Part shown: one piece after another, positions 1-10,725 of the stretch
Layout: each line of letters opens with the position of its first letter
Numbering within the stretch: the stretch's first letter is position 1
Origin: Siderastrea siderea
Lineage: Eukaryota; Cnidaria; Anthozoa; Scleractinia; Rhizangiidae
Reading direction: 5' to 3'
Length of the DNA: 64,000 nt
NCBI GenBank assembly: GCA_964030785.1
Contig: OZ034967.1
Location: forward strand, 70,531,113 to 70,595,112
Made by a program: the position numbers and the translations under genes
Notes under the pieces: model-generated
The model's input: only the letters and a program-made list of their open reading frames with translations
What the model was told of the DNA's origin: nothing
Databases searched by the model: none

Positions 1-2
1 CT

Positions 3-248
3 GTTACTGATGAGGAGAGGAGCATTCTGAATGATGCTCTCTCCGAGCTGCAGGAAGGCCTTGCTAGCAGTGCATTTGGGTATTGCCATGGCTTCTCAAA
101 GGTTCTAGTTTCTGATGTTGTAGCAAATTGTCATAAATTGTTTACTCGTGAGGATATAACAACAAATGTGCCTGTTTTTTCAAAAACAGCAAATCATTGT
201 CTTCATTTAAGGCAAAGCTTAAAACTTTGTAAATTATGCTCTATCTAA
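3..248 (+). CDS. Partial exon of an unidentified gene
   Basis: An open frame enters from the window edge and runs about 81 codons to a TAA. Its composition is protein-like (opening VTDEERSILNDALSEL, later GFSKVLVSDVVANC), unlike the AT-rich intergenic DNA around it. The last part after HCLHL may already be intron, because the next plausible coding block at 474 continues a similar style of sequence. I do not recognise a domain. It could be the 3' part of one of the multicopy coral gene families seen elsewhere here. The 5' end lies outside the window. Confidence 0.45.
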   Translation, partial: VTDEERSILNDALSELQEGLASSAFGYCHGFSKVLVSDVVANCHKLFTREDITTNVPVFSKTANHCLHLRQSLKLCKLCSI

Positions 249-387
249 TTGTTAAAGTATTTTAAAATTAGTTTTATATTGTAATATCAATTTTTATCTC
301 TTTTCTTAGTTTTTAATTTTTATTTTTATTATAATTTGCAGGGCCCCCGCTGAAAACTGCCAAGGTGAGTGGGCTCCCTGGTTAAAT

Positions 388-472
388 ATTATTATTATTG
401 TTATTATTATTATTATAATAATTATTATTATTATTATTATTATTACTATTATTATTATTATTATATTATAAG
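388..472. repeat. (ATT)n microsatellite
   Basis: About 80 bases of ATT/TTA trinucleotides with a few interruptions, immediately before the probable exon at 474. Confidence 0.85.
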
Positions 473-473
473 T

Positions 474-671
474 CATGGTGTTAAAATTCTGGAGATTTTT
501 AACGAGATATTTAATGACGTCGATGAGTCCAGTTTAACTGATCCATCAAACAGTATAGTGAGGAGTTTATTACTGGACTTGAAGAACTACTGTTTGTATC
601 ATTATGTTGATTTCCAAGATGATTTACCAGATCAGATGCTTTGCCAGAGTGACTCAACATACCTGGCATAA
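474..671 (+). CDS. Probable terminal exon of the same unidentified gene
   Basis: After an AG acceptor at the end of an ATT-rich tract, the frame reads HGVKILEIFNEIFNDVDE and stays open to a TAA, about 65 codons. The upstream part of this open frame (369-473) only translates the ATT microsatellite as tyrosines and is not coding. The exon is amphipathic and acidic, with no recognised motif. Joining it to 3-248 is an inference from strand, spacing and protein-like composition; the donor site is not certain. Confidence 0.4.
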   Translation, partial: HGVKILEIFNEIFNDVDESSLTDPSNSIVRSLLLDLKNYCLYHYVDFQDDLPDQMLCQSDSTYLA

Positions 672-699
672 TGTAATGCATGTTCATTAATTAATTATT

Positions 700-2590
700 G
701 TTTTCAGGTACTTAGGCTCAAAGGGGGAGTAGCATGAAGTGGAGATTGGTTTTTTGTCTTTAATCTGAAAGTGGCAGTGGGCAAATAATTAACCCTCTTC
801 CTCCCCATTCACTAATGCCCCCCCACCCCACCCCCCACACACACACCATCACCAGCTGGGCAAATTATGTACATGTAGGTTACACAAGTCCTGAATGAAT
901 TTTTACTAAATAAAGATGTATACACTGTACACTGTTTGAATTGATAAAAGACATTAATTGTATGTCGTATCTAAAATTAATGAAGCTTTATTTAAATCTC
1001 TTGGTCTATAAATGTATTGAACATTTCTTTTAACCAGGAATACCTACTACATACTAATTTTGTTTTGAATCATACTGATCAACTGAAATAAATTGTGCTA
1101 TCCAAATTCTAGCAATGTGTTATATCACCATACACTGAATAAAGAACAGTGACTAGCCTTGGATTTAATTGAGAATTAGTTTAAGTTAACAATAAATAAT
1201 TGTCTTAACAAGTTTTGTCTCTCTTAAAATATGGATCTCTTGAAAGTGAGATATAATAGCTTAATTAACCCTTAAAGTCCCAAGAGTGACCAACATCAAA
1301 TTTCCCAATAAAATAACAATACATAATGAAGAAAAAAGCTTATGAGAATTAACAAAATGATCACCAAAGGGAAATTGCCTTGATCTTTTAACAATTTCTC
1401 CCAATTTATACTATACGAAAATGTACAGGGAACAGTCGGGAGAATTTGTATGTAGATATTGGGGCTTAAAGGGTTAAGGCTGATGATGTGTGCTATTGAA
1501 TGTACATACAATTAATTATTTTTTCTTAAGCATTTTTCCGGTCCGGAATCCGGAATCCTTGAATTTGATTGGCTGCTGACGCGCGTCCCGCCGGTCCAGT
1601 TTTTTCCTATCCGGACCGGTTTTGTCATGGTAACCGTGTGAATTAACCGCGTGAAAACCATTGAATGAAAGTTGAAAAACAACATACCTTGGTTGAACCC
1701 GATAATTTTTTTATTTACGGCTTAAAGATGCGACTTTTTTGGCAAGTCACAATTCTTTTGTGTGTTGTAAATGGAAAGTTCGACAAGGAGGGGAATTAAA
1801 GACCTTGAAATACCTTCAAAAGGCAAGTACTCGTTTTAATTTTGTGAAGCTTAGCATGGCGGTTGGTGAGTTTGTTGTTGAATTCACTTAACACAGCAGT
1901 TTTAGTTTTTAAATTGTGATCGCCACAATGCCTTTTGACTCCGATATTTACTTTAATGACTTCGTTTTTCAGTTTTTTCTCTTAAATTAACGAGGTTCAG
2001 TATAATTTCATTCAAGAAATTGTGCAGGCTTAAACTAGAATTTTGCTTCTTCATCTGTCGTAAATAAAGATAAGAAGCTTAAAAGCCAGCGCACCGTTCG
2101 CTTCGGTTAAAACTGAGATCAAACCGAACGATTTCGCTAAATAATTAAATTGTTTATATCCAAAGAACCAGCACATACGTTCACAGGTATGAGGCGAAAC
2201 ATAAAAAGAAAGCAATTAGGCTAAACAGAAATGTTTTTCGAAGTATTATTCTCTTTCATTTTTTTATGCAAGGGCAATTAAACCTGTCCTAACGATTGAG
2301 TCCTTTGGTTTTGTTTTTAGTAAGCTTAAGCTTAATTATAAGTATTTAATTGGGTTGTTTATCCCTATGCCGGGCAGGATTTTCCATGTGCATGTCTGTT
2401 CTTGAAAAACAACCTTTTCCGTGTTGATACGGTAGTTTCTAATCGAAAATATTACACTTAAGTTTTAAAAAAGTGTTTATGCTTACATTCGCTCCATGGT
2501 TTCCTGCCATCTGACTCAGTGAAACTTACGCGCGTTCTGACAACCTTTCAAGATTGATCTGCAAACTCGCAAATGTAGGGAAAAAATAAA
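700..2590. other. Intergenic AT-rich stretch
   Basis: No credible gene. It holds C-rich and CA-rich low complexity at about 810-850, and a GC-rich patch at 1540-1620 with repeated CCGGTCCGG and CCGGAATCC motifs, one CGCG palindrome and a second copy of the TCCGGACCGG motif. The patch looks like the terminus of a dispersed repeat related to the hairpin at 2594-2697. Confidence 0.5.
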
Positions 2591-2593
2591 AAT

Positions 2594-2697
2594 GTTATTT
2601 ACCTGCCTAGGTCGGTCCGTATAGGGAAAAACTGTGCCCTTGGTCTTGACCGCGGGCACAGTTTTTCCCTATACGGACCTCCCGGCCGGTAAATAAC
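2594..2697. repeat. 104-bp hairpin (nested inverted repeat)
   Basis: Perfect 26-bp arms at 2614-2639 and 2654-2679 (starting GGTCCGTATAGGGAAAAACT) surround a 14-base loop. An outer pair, GTTATTTACC at 2594 and GGTAAATAAC ending at 2697, extends the dyad. It resembles dispersed repeats that I associate with coral genomes. It is probably one end of, or a whole, small nonautonomous element. Confidence 0.8.
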
Positions 2698-2994
2698 ATA
2701 TATATCTGCTTGCTCTGAAACGGAAAAACAAATTACTGCAAAGAATGCAAGATGAACGTAGGTCTCTAAACAAAATAGCAACAATTTATATGTAATAAGC
2801 ATTTGCCCTTTGATACTGTAGATCCCTACTTTGTGGAAAAAAGGTTCCTCATTTATACCTACAGAGATCTCTGTTTCGCTTATACTCCAATTTGCATGTA
2901 GCTAAACTTTATTTAACTCATAGACTCCCATGTCTTCAGCAGAAGCCCTTTCATCCAGGTGTGTAGGTCACAGTAATCAAGTTTGTGCAGTAAA

Positions 2995-3602
2995 TTAGAA
3001 GAGACCTCTGGAAAGGATGGGTGCCCTTTGCACTAGATCTTTGATCAATTGCAGAACAGGAACTTCGGGATTCCCTGCGAACCTGTACCCTGTGATTTCT
3101 GGAAGTCCACAGTCAATCCTAATTGAATCCTGGATCTTTTCCATTGGCTCAACAGTATCAGGTACTCTTGCTGCTGAATCTTCGTTGATATTGGCACCAA
3201 GTGCCTTCCACATGCTTTGAACATCACGATTGAACTGCTCGGTTCGCAAGTCCAGTGGAATGTTCATTCCCGGTAAGTCATGTTTGTTAAATGTTCTATT
3301 CCACATGGGCATCTGATTCGGACAAGATGGCTTCAATTTTAGCTAGGTACAGTAGAATGACATAGGCATATTTTGTCTTGCCATATGCTTTGTACAAAAG
3401 CAGAGCAACCTTGTAAAAGTCATGGAGCCTCTCACTGTCTCCCTTTTTAATGGCATCAAGAAACTCAAATAAAATGAGACCAAAGACAAGCTTTGCCTGA
3501 TGGTAGTTGAACAGAAAATCTTCCTGTGTTGGTCCTTTCTTTGCCTCCCCTTGCTGATCCTGAGTCTTAACAATGGCATTTGGATGTACTTTGCTTTCAT
3601 GG
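2995..3602 (-). pseudogene. DUF6589 protein, C-terminal exon with a frameshift
   Basis: After a TTTAG acceptor the frame reads from HESKVHPNAIVKTQDQQGEA through EDFLFNYHQAKLVFGLILFE to KIEAILSESDAHVE, then meets a stop. The adjacent frame continues with WNRTFNKHDLPGMNIPLDL and runs to a stop at 2995. The WNR.FN..+.LPG.NIPLDL motif is the signature I remember for DUF6589, a family of unknown function expanded in cnidarians and also found in fungi, suspected to derive from mobile elements. One base is gained or lost near 3310, so this copy is broken or the assembly has an error. It belongs with the exons at 4665-4896 and 5907-6176. Confidence 0.7.
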
Positions 3603-3995
3603 CTAAACAGAAGAAATTGCATTTTGACTCAATACAATGTTGCCTATTACTACAAAATATTTTGGCAGGGCTTATGAAATAATCAACTATTACACATCAT
3701 TGATGTAACACGAAATTCTCAAAACTGTTGGTTACAGTAAAAATTGATAGTATATAAGAGGAGTTAATATTAATTTTGAATCCTAGTCAACTTCAACAAG
3801 GGCTGCCATTAAGATCTCGCTGTATAATCACAGATGGCACTGCAGTTACATTTCTGACTGGTCGTTGACCTAACACAGATGAATGTCAACAATCCCAGCC
3901 TATTTTAAAAATTACACACAAAAATACTTGAATGTCAACTGTTGTATGAGCGTAAATTACAATGGGCCAACACTTCAGAAAGTAAAAATGCTTAC

Positions 3996-4328
3996 AGCAT
4001 TCCCCCTATTAAGCCCCCTGGGCGCTTATTAATTTTGGGACTCCAGAAGGGGGAGAGGCTTATTCAAAATGGGGGGCTTAATAGAGGGAGGGGACTTCTT
4101 TAAGTTTTTGAAATCATAGTTTTGTGTCTACCATGCTTGTTGTTCAGTCACAGTTAACACAACCATGCTCAGAATATACGACAAAGACTGTTTTGACGAA
4201 CTTCAAGGCGACTGGCAAAAGAAACAAAATATTGAGTATCATGAAAAGTAAAGGTATGAGAGAAAAATCAGTGGCAGGGGGGAAACGAGGGCCTTAATAG
4301 AGGGAGGGGCTAAATAGAGGAAATACGA
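3996..4328. mobile_element. Small inverted-repeat element
   Basis: The left end ATTCCCCCTATTAAGCCCC matches the reverse complement of the right end (ATTTCCTCTATTTAGCCCC) with a few mismatches. An internal copy of the motif lies near 4070-4090. No coding capacity. I see no convincing target duplication. Confidence 0.5.
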
Positions 4329-4664
4329 TATCAATACAAAGTTTTGTTTTCCTTATTTCTGGTGGATATTGTTGAGAACACAAGGCCACATGACACTCTA
4401 CAGCGGTAAAATCCCATGATATCCCTCTCTTTCCCTTGCTCATATCTTTCCCAAACAACGCTATGTTACATAACTTCATGCCTTGAGTAAACAAAAAGAA
4501 CAGCCATTAATTCATGCATAGAAGTTAGACGTACAGAACAGAACAGAACAGATTTTTTAATTTAGATCAGTTGGGGTAATCCCTTCAGCATTTATAAACG
4601 AAATACTGTAAATACTGGTGTGATAACCATGGATGCTTTTAATCCTTTTAGCGGTTTCACTTAC

Positions 4665-4896
4665 TTGACTCTGCTGGAGTGATGAACATAACCTTTGTCA
4701 CATCCATCCACACGGCACAAGAAACCAGCTGCAGCCACAGCACCCTCCAACTCATGCACCTGTTGAACCAAAGGTTCAACTTCACTACCTGCCATAGCAT
4801 ATGTTTCCACATATTTAAGACAAAGTTCATGCAGCCATTTCCTACGACCTTCTTTGCCCAAGTCACCTTTGGATGGCATGTCATAATCTGGATTAT
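4665..4896 (-). CDS. DUF6589 gene, middle exon with Cys/His cluster
   Basis: The exon lies between a TGGAACAG acceptor and a GTAAGTG donor. It reads through DMPSKGDLGKEGRRKWLHEL and ends FLCRVDGCDKGYVHHSSRV. The C-x4-C-x4-Y-x-H-H arrangement looks like a small zinc-binding knuckle. The reading frame is clean across the exon. It sits between the upstream exon at 5907-6176 and the C-terminal exon at 2995-3602 on the same strand, in the order expected for one DUF6589 gene. Confidence 0.65.
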
Positions 4897-5906
4897 CTGT
4901 TCCATAAAGCAGTGATAGAGAAGGAATGATATGAACAATACCATGAAAAGCTCTATTAAAGGAGCTGTGTCATGAAATTTAGCCAAATTCGGCCACTAGG
5001 ACCTGGCCACCAAATTAATCTAAACACAAAAATAACTGCTTAAAACATTGAAGAAAGGTTTAAATAACAGCAAATGAAAAAGAAGGCACCGATTGGCCAA
5101 ATTAAAGAAGATTAACATGGATTGCAATTGGGGTTTTTGAAAAACTGTTAGGCTGAACACTTTTCAAAGATTCTCTCTGTTGTTTGAAATTTAAATATAA
5201 TGATCGGGATACATAATATACATACATAATATTTGTCTTTGTATTTGCAAGTAAGGGCGAGTAATTGGAAAAACTAAAAAAATTGGTCTGGACTGCTGTC
5301 ACAGAACCCCTTTTTTTCCATAAAATTACGTCTGGAAATATTTTTATTCGTATGATATATATGAGTTAACTGTCACATGTCCCTCGTAATGTTTAGATTG
5401 AAAAGCTTCACAAGCAGTCTACACTGCAAGTGACCCTCTGATGTGATGCCAGTTACTTGAAAGCTGATTCTGCAGCTGCAGGAATCCACACCCCCTACAG
5501 AATGTCACAGGAAATTCTAAAGGGATGGAATGTCAAAGCCAAATGTTTTCAAGGAAAAGTGATACTTGGGTATGGTGAATGCTTGGCACCACCCCCTCTC
5601 CCACAATTAAAAAGAAACCACTAAACGAGAAAATTAACAATAAAATAGCAATAAAGACCCAACTAATGGCTTCTATTCTTTTCTTATTATTCAAATCAGC
5701 CCCACCAATCTCATAATTTCAAGATGACATATTTTTGTGAAGTTTGATTTCAGGAACAAAATCTTGAATTCAGGGAAAGTAATAAATTTAAAAGCTGCCA
5801 TTTTTGCAATGGGTCGGTTGATAATTACCGGTATAAAATTAATCTTTGCTAACCAGTGCCCCCTTAATTTGTCTTGGATCTGATCTGGTAAGTGCTATAT
5901 ACAAAC

Positions 5907-6176
5907 CATATACAAGTTAAACTTTGCATGCCAATCGGCAAATTCGGTTTCCAGTCCCTCTAGTCTGTCATAACCATTGTCACCATCTTGGTAGACCCAC
6001 TGAGTATTCCTGGCCCTTTCTTCGAACAGCTGATCTCCATGAAATGGGACTGTCTTCAGGACTACAGTTTCTTGATTGGTTTTGAAAGATGGGACGTACT
6101 TCTCCTGATTGGAAATCATGAGTTGTGCCATTTCACTTGCAACATTTGGAGTGAAAAACTGAACACCAAGACTACA
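5907..6176 (-). CDS. DUF6589 gene, upstream exon
   Basis: Starts after a TTTTTTGCAG acceptor with CSLGVQFFTPNVASEMAQLM and ends FADWHAKFNLYM before GTTTGT. The segment VPFHGDQLFEERARNTQWVY matches the G-D-Q-x-x-x-x-R-A core that I associate with DUF6589, where an Asp-containing strand suggests an RNase H-like fold (inference). The exon is open throughout. Exons further upstream were not found between here and 8.3 kb, so the N-terminal part is missing or too diverged to see. Confidence 0.65.
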
Positions 6177-6449
6177 CTGCAAAAAACAGATTCAGTGGAA
6201 ATGCCATTTGAAAGCTGGCTGTGGTTACAGCAATTATCCACACCCCCAAGAAGACGAAATTCTGAAGGGTGGGGATGTGAAAAACCAAATTTTTTAGATA
6301 TATATATATGTGAAGCCAAAATGTTTAAATATAATGGGTTTGATAAATAAGCAAAAATTGCCAACAAATTATATATTTTCCTTGAGCCGTTAGCTGTTGG
6401 TTTGTTTCTATGTTGATTGTAACTCCTTGTTAACTCCTTTGCCACACGT

Positions 6450-8330
6450 TGCTTTGTATCACACAAGCGCAGCGCGAGGTCAAATACGAGGAGTTAACGT
6501 TGGCCGAGTTCGTGGCTGGATTTTCAGCCATACACACCAGTCATGCTCAATTTCAAAAAATGACAAGTTTCATATTTCATATTTCTGATTGGTTCGGTTA
6601 ACTGGATCGACAAAAGCTGTCAACAGACTGTCAAAATTTGATGAAGGGGACAGCAGTCAAAAAGGCCGCAAAACCGAGCAGGCGGTTTTTCATTTTTCCC
6701 TTGTGCCTTCGCCGCTCGCGCTCGCTCCAACAAAACCGCCAGCTACGCAGGCTATCTTGTTCAGGGATTAGTTGAGTAAAAAGAACACGCAAGTGAGTGC
6801 GAAAAATGTGATTAAACTCTAGTGTTGGGGTTGCCGTGTTCAATTTTTGCTAAAAACAACAACCTGGTGACACACAATCCACCCACCCCCTCTCCTACAT
6901 CTGCTGGTGAGAAACTTGAACGGTGTGTGCGGGCACAAACAGCATCTCTTTTCAAGGTCGTAAACGTGTTGAGAAACGCAAGAAAATTGTACCAAAATAT
7001 ATGCTGCCCACCATAACCGGGGATAGAAACATGACTTTTTTGGCAAGGCATTCAACTGGAAAATTTAAAATTCACTTCGTGGTGTAAGATACCCTAGCCA
7101 CACGTTGCTTTCGGAGCAGAAATTTAGTCCGCTGATGCCCACAATCACGCGACAGTGCACATCTCTATTAGCCTAGCAACTCCATAGCAACCAAAGCCAG
7201 CACCTTTGTTTACGATTCATGAGGCGAAAGGGCCTTTGTCTTTCAGCCAATCAAATTCAGCCTTTTCAGCAGCATTTCATCATCTCACGAGTTAATATGG
7301 CGGATCAAGAAGGCAGCCATCGGAAGGTGATTGAAAACCGTGCATTTTTATCTAAAATCACGAGAAAATTAGATTGAATTCATCACCAACGAAATTAAAA
7401 ATATGCTACCTTTTCTTCTGCGAAGCTATAAAAATTGGAAGATTGCTAGAAAAGGGACGTTTTCCCAAGGAATTCACTACATAAGCGACGAAGCTACATC
7501 GTTTGAGGATCCGAATCAACGGTAAGTGTTTTAAAGGCAATGTGAGAGATATTTTTTCTGGCACGCTGTTCATGTCAAATTCCGCCATCTTTGAATGGCC
7601 GTTTTGTTTTGGACACGGTTTCTTTGCATTTATTTAAAAATAACTCATTTACAGCGTTTATAGGACAACCTTGGCGTTGCACTTGAATTTTAGAGATTCT
7701 AGCAAACCATAAGCTTATTTTTTGAAACTCAATTTCAGTTAAGACCTGAGTATAAATTCACACGCAGTCATTATATGGTACTTTTGAGAGTTTAATTCAG
7801 TTCTTCTCTTTCTTGTTTCAGTTAATTTTACTCGTTTACACATTCAAAATAAAAAATATACAGCTCATAGTATTTTACAGTTGAATATGATAACTTAAGG
7901 GTCTTCCCTTCGTCGCTGTAGGTTACGTTGTTGCTTTTGTGGGATGACCTCCCTCTTTTGCGGTTGAGCAACAGCATAGTGCTCTTCATGCGTTCTCTTC
8001 AGGCGTTGTGTGTGGACAAACACGAGAAAAAGTGCTGGCTAAATCCACAAACTCGTGAGCAAAAGTGCTGGCTAAATCCACGAAGCGGGAAGGTGTCTTG
8101 TGGAAATTCTTTCCTGAAGAATGATACCAGCTTACAAATGTCTTGTTCTGTGCAAGAATAAACAGAGGCAATAGACTGAGAAAGAGGGCCACAGGTTTTT
8201 CCTGCTGTTATGTGTTCGCATTTGTTAAATAGTTATATTTTATTTATAAAGATTTAGGGCAACTGGTTACTTTGGTTATTTAAGTATTGTTTAAGCCAAT
8301 GAATTCGGCTCAGCTCAGATAGCTCAGAAA
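6450..8330. other. Noncoding stretch with dispersed-repeat fragments
   Basis: No gene supported. A CCACACGTTGCTTT motif occurs twice (about 6440 and 7097). A direct duplication of AAAAGTGCTGGCTAAATCCA occurs at 8027 and 8061, about 34 bases apart. A GC-rich piece at 6690-6750 resembles a repeat tail. Confidence 0.45.
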
Positions 8331-8370
8331 AAAAATCTTTCAAACGGTACATGATTGCATTTTGTTACCT

Positions 8371-8806
8371 TAAGAACAGCAATTTCTTCATCGGTCATTG
8401 GCGCAGTTCCATTGTATTTAAAATGACAGGTTGAAGAAAGACTAAACAACTGCTGTAACTTCTGTTGGAGCAGTTTTGCTTCCTCGGTAAGGGCAGGGCA
8501 CTGTTCACTTCTCTTGTCAACAACAGTTACGTATTTTGTGGATGCTTGTTTCCTGTTAAAATACAATGTATGTTTTTATTATTATTTGTGTGTGGGAACA
8601 AAGTGATGATTACTGGTAGTTTTGCTTATGTTCAGATTTCATGTACCTTAAGGCGAATGGCAATATAATTCCCTGCAAAGCTGTGGCTGTGGTAGGCCTG
8701 GCGCTTCACATTCAGGGATTGCAAGGTGTTCTCCAAGCCTTTGTAAATATGTCCAGTGTCCCTCGAGAAGGTAGCACCCTCCTTCAGGTTACTGTTTAGA
8801 GTCTCC
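8371..8806 (-). CDS. RAG1-like gene, two downstream core exons
   Basis: First exon (8652-8805): after CAACAG, ETLNSNLKEGATFSRDTG and then QAYHSHSFAGNYIAIRL before GTACATG. Second exon (8371-8552): after TTTAACAG, KQASTKYVTVVDKRSEQCPA through CHFKYNGTAPMTDEEIAVLK before GTAACA. The F-x-G-N motif recalls the conserved GN of RAG1/Transib helical regions. Both exons are open with good splice sites. The following exon, which should carry the last acidic residue, is absent: the next recognisable coding DNA belongs to the DUF6589 gene. Confidence 0.55.
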
Positions 8807-8865
8807 TGTTGACAGAAGAAAAAGTTTTAACATTTGCAGTGTGTTACAGGCTCAAGGTTTCTAGC

Positions 8866-9540
8866 TTAGGGTGGCCATGGGGACATAATAACAAAACATA
8901 AAATGTTGTTTACCTCTAGCTTAATACCTCCTCTCATTTCCTGAGCGTGGTGCAAGAGTTGCATCACTAATGGCTTGGGTCCTTCTTCTGTGTGAGTTTG
9001 CCCACCAGCTGTTACAGGGTATGTGGCATACGTCTCTGCTTGTTGTGCTGAATCTTGGTAGGCAATGGCCAGTTGGTGGTGCTTTCTTGCATCATGTAGG
9101 TTGTTTACATATTGATCAAAGGCTGTGTTCCCAGCTGTGACACCAGTTTCGGCTTTCTTGGCAGCTATTTTGTTGTCAAGGTCTTTGCAATCATTGAGCA
9201 GCAACTCATAGAATTTCAAGAATAAGCCGAGAGTGATGTGTAACCCAGGAACACAGATCTAAAAAAATTTGAACTGCTTCTTCATGCTCTTAAGTGTCCT
9301 GATTCTCACTTCTGCTCGCTCATCTTTTGGCAGGTGCATTTCACCAGCAATAATCAAGCACCACAAGCAAGGGTACCGTCCTAGGATAAAAAGCAGTGCA
9401 CAATGATCTTTTTTGTTTTATTTTGGTAAAATTTAATTTTGGATGTAATTGAGTAATAGAGTTATAGTCCTCACCACTTGCTCCAGAAATCCCAACAATC
9501 TTGCATAAAAACTCGTAGTCTCCAAACAGGAACACTAAGA
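8866..9540 (-). pseudogene. RAG1-like core exons with zinc-site motifs
   Basis: Three parts: VFLFGDYEFLCKIVGISGASG (9474-9526, followed by GTGAGG); RYPCLWCLIIAGEMHLPKDE (from about 9374 down, after TCCTAG), ending FKFF and a stop; then CVPGLHITLGLFLKFYELLL and a helical region to IKLE before GTAAAC at about 8915. The C-L-W-C pair and the later Leu-His motif correspond to the C-x2-C and His zinc ligands of the RAG1/Transib RNase H insertion domain. The stop between FKFF and CVPGLH suggests a small internal deletion. Confidence 0.55.
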
Positions 9541-9649
9541 TTTATTTTGGCAAGTGGTCACAAAACAAATTAATTTACACGACAAAATGACATGTTTTCA
9601 ATTTTGTGTACTTGTAATTTTAAAGTGGAAGAAAAAATATCTCATTGCA

Positions 9650-9891
9650 ATTTCGTCTGCTTAAGTTCTTCCAGCTGTTCTTTGTATCGACCCAGGGCTG
9701 TCCTCATGTTGTTGCACGTGTCCTTTGCTTCGAATATGGAGAACACAACTGTCTTCTTACTGGCGTTTGGCTTATCCAGATTTGCCAGCTGATACGCAAA
9801 TTTCATGGAGCCTTGGCCATGGCCACCTCCCAGTTTCACATACAGTTGGTCCTTAGGAATCATGCCGTCATGGGTTGTCAACAGATTTGCC
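9650..9891 (-). pseudogene. RAG1-like core exon with first acidic-motif region
   Basis: The exon begins after TTATTAG with ANLLTTHDGMIPKDQLYVKL, then GGGHGQGSMKFAYQLANLDK and VVFSIFEAKDTCNNMRTAL. In relatives I remember, the glycine-rich motif reads G-G-D-H-G, so the expected first catalytic Asp appears to be Gly here (GAT to GGT); this is recollection, not alignment. FEAKDT is the counterpart of the RAG1 LADES-D block. The frame is otherwise open. Confidence 0.55.
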
Positions 9892-10029
9892 CTAATAAGA
9901 ACACCATTTTTATTTTGAGATATGGGATAATTATATAGATGATGATACATATAATGATTCAGCAAAGGGCCAGGTTATGGGAAGTGGAACATGTACATAA
10001 AGTAGCCCATACATGTGGGTGTGTTGTCC

Positions 10030-10254
10030 ACTTACTTTCCATTTTCATCCACAAATGCTCAATGTGCTCCACCAAATTGTCCACATTATGCACATAGGGT
10101 AGCCTTAATAACTGTAACAACTTTGTTGCTTCGTTTCTCTGAGTGCTCCATTGGAATCATCTCAGCTTCCAGGTTTTCACCAATTTGGCTCTTCTTTGGC
10201 TTCCTCTGTTCCTTCTCACTGTCCATCCGTATTCCCCACTTTTTGAACCACCTG
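10030..10254 (-). pseudogene. RAG1-like gene, exon starting WFKKWGI
   Basis: Reads WFKKWGIRMDSEKEQRKPKK, then an acidic/basic stretch, and after a one-base frame change PYVHNVDNLVEHIEHLWMKM, ending near a GTAAGTGG donor. The first block continues directly from the LNKLRR end of the previous exon. The frame change lies in the codons for KATL at about 10.09 kb. Confidence 0.5.
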
Positions 10255-10354
10255 CAAAACAGTGACAAAATTAATTGTATCCCCCATGACTTTCTAGACC
10301 AGTACAGAATGTTCTTACTTTTTTAGGAAATGTATGACACTTACCTCCTTAATT

Positions 10355-10640
10355 TGTTCAGGCGAAACCAAGGCATCCCTAAATCAGGTTTCATGGCAAG
10401 GGATTGCTTCTCAGGTAGTTCCAACATCAGATCTTACCCAAAGCATCCTTAATGATCTGTTCCCTCTCTTCCTTAGTTTTTTTTATTCTTAGATACTGAA
10501 CTACTTAGGTGTCCATTTGCCCCTTGGTGAGCACTTCCCCAATGTTTTGTAGGTCCCTGGTACGGTTCTGCAACTGGCGCTTTGACACGTCACTGCTGAA
10601 TTTCAAAGCTTGAGGCACATGAACAATCTTAAGGGACTAG
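10355..10640 (-). pseudogene. RAG1-like gene, DNA-binding-type exon
   Basis: The broken frame reads IVHVPQALKFSSDVSKRQLQ...GQMDT, a stop, then pieces ending MKPDLGMPWFRLNKLRR before a GTAAGT donor. The same block, less damaged, occurs at 20028-20318. In position it corresponds to the region between zinc finger and catalytic core, where RAG1 has its nonamer-binding region; that functional parallel is inference. Several stops and at least one frameshift are present. Confidence 0.5.
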
Positions 10641-10725
10641 ATATGTATCAATAACTTGTATTACTCCCAACATAATGTTATTTACCCCAATGTTAGAATT
10701 CAAGAAATCTTAATTGTTTGATTAC

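Noticed and set aside
369..473. Tyr-rich open frame
   Set aside because: It is only the translation of an ATT microsatellite; coding-like sequence starts after the acceptor at 474.
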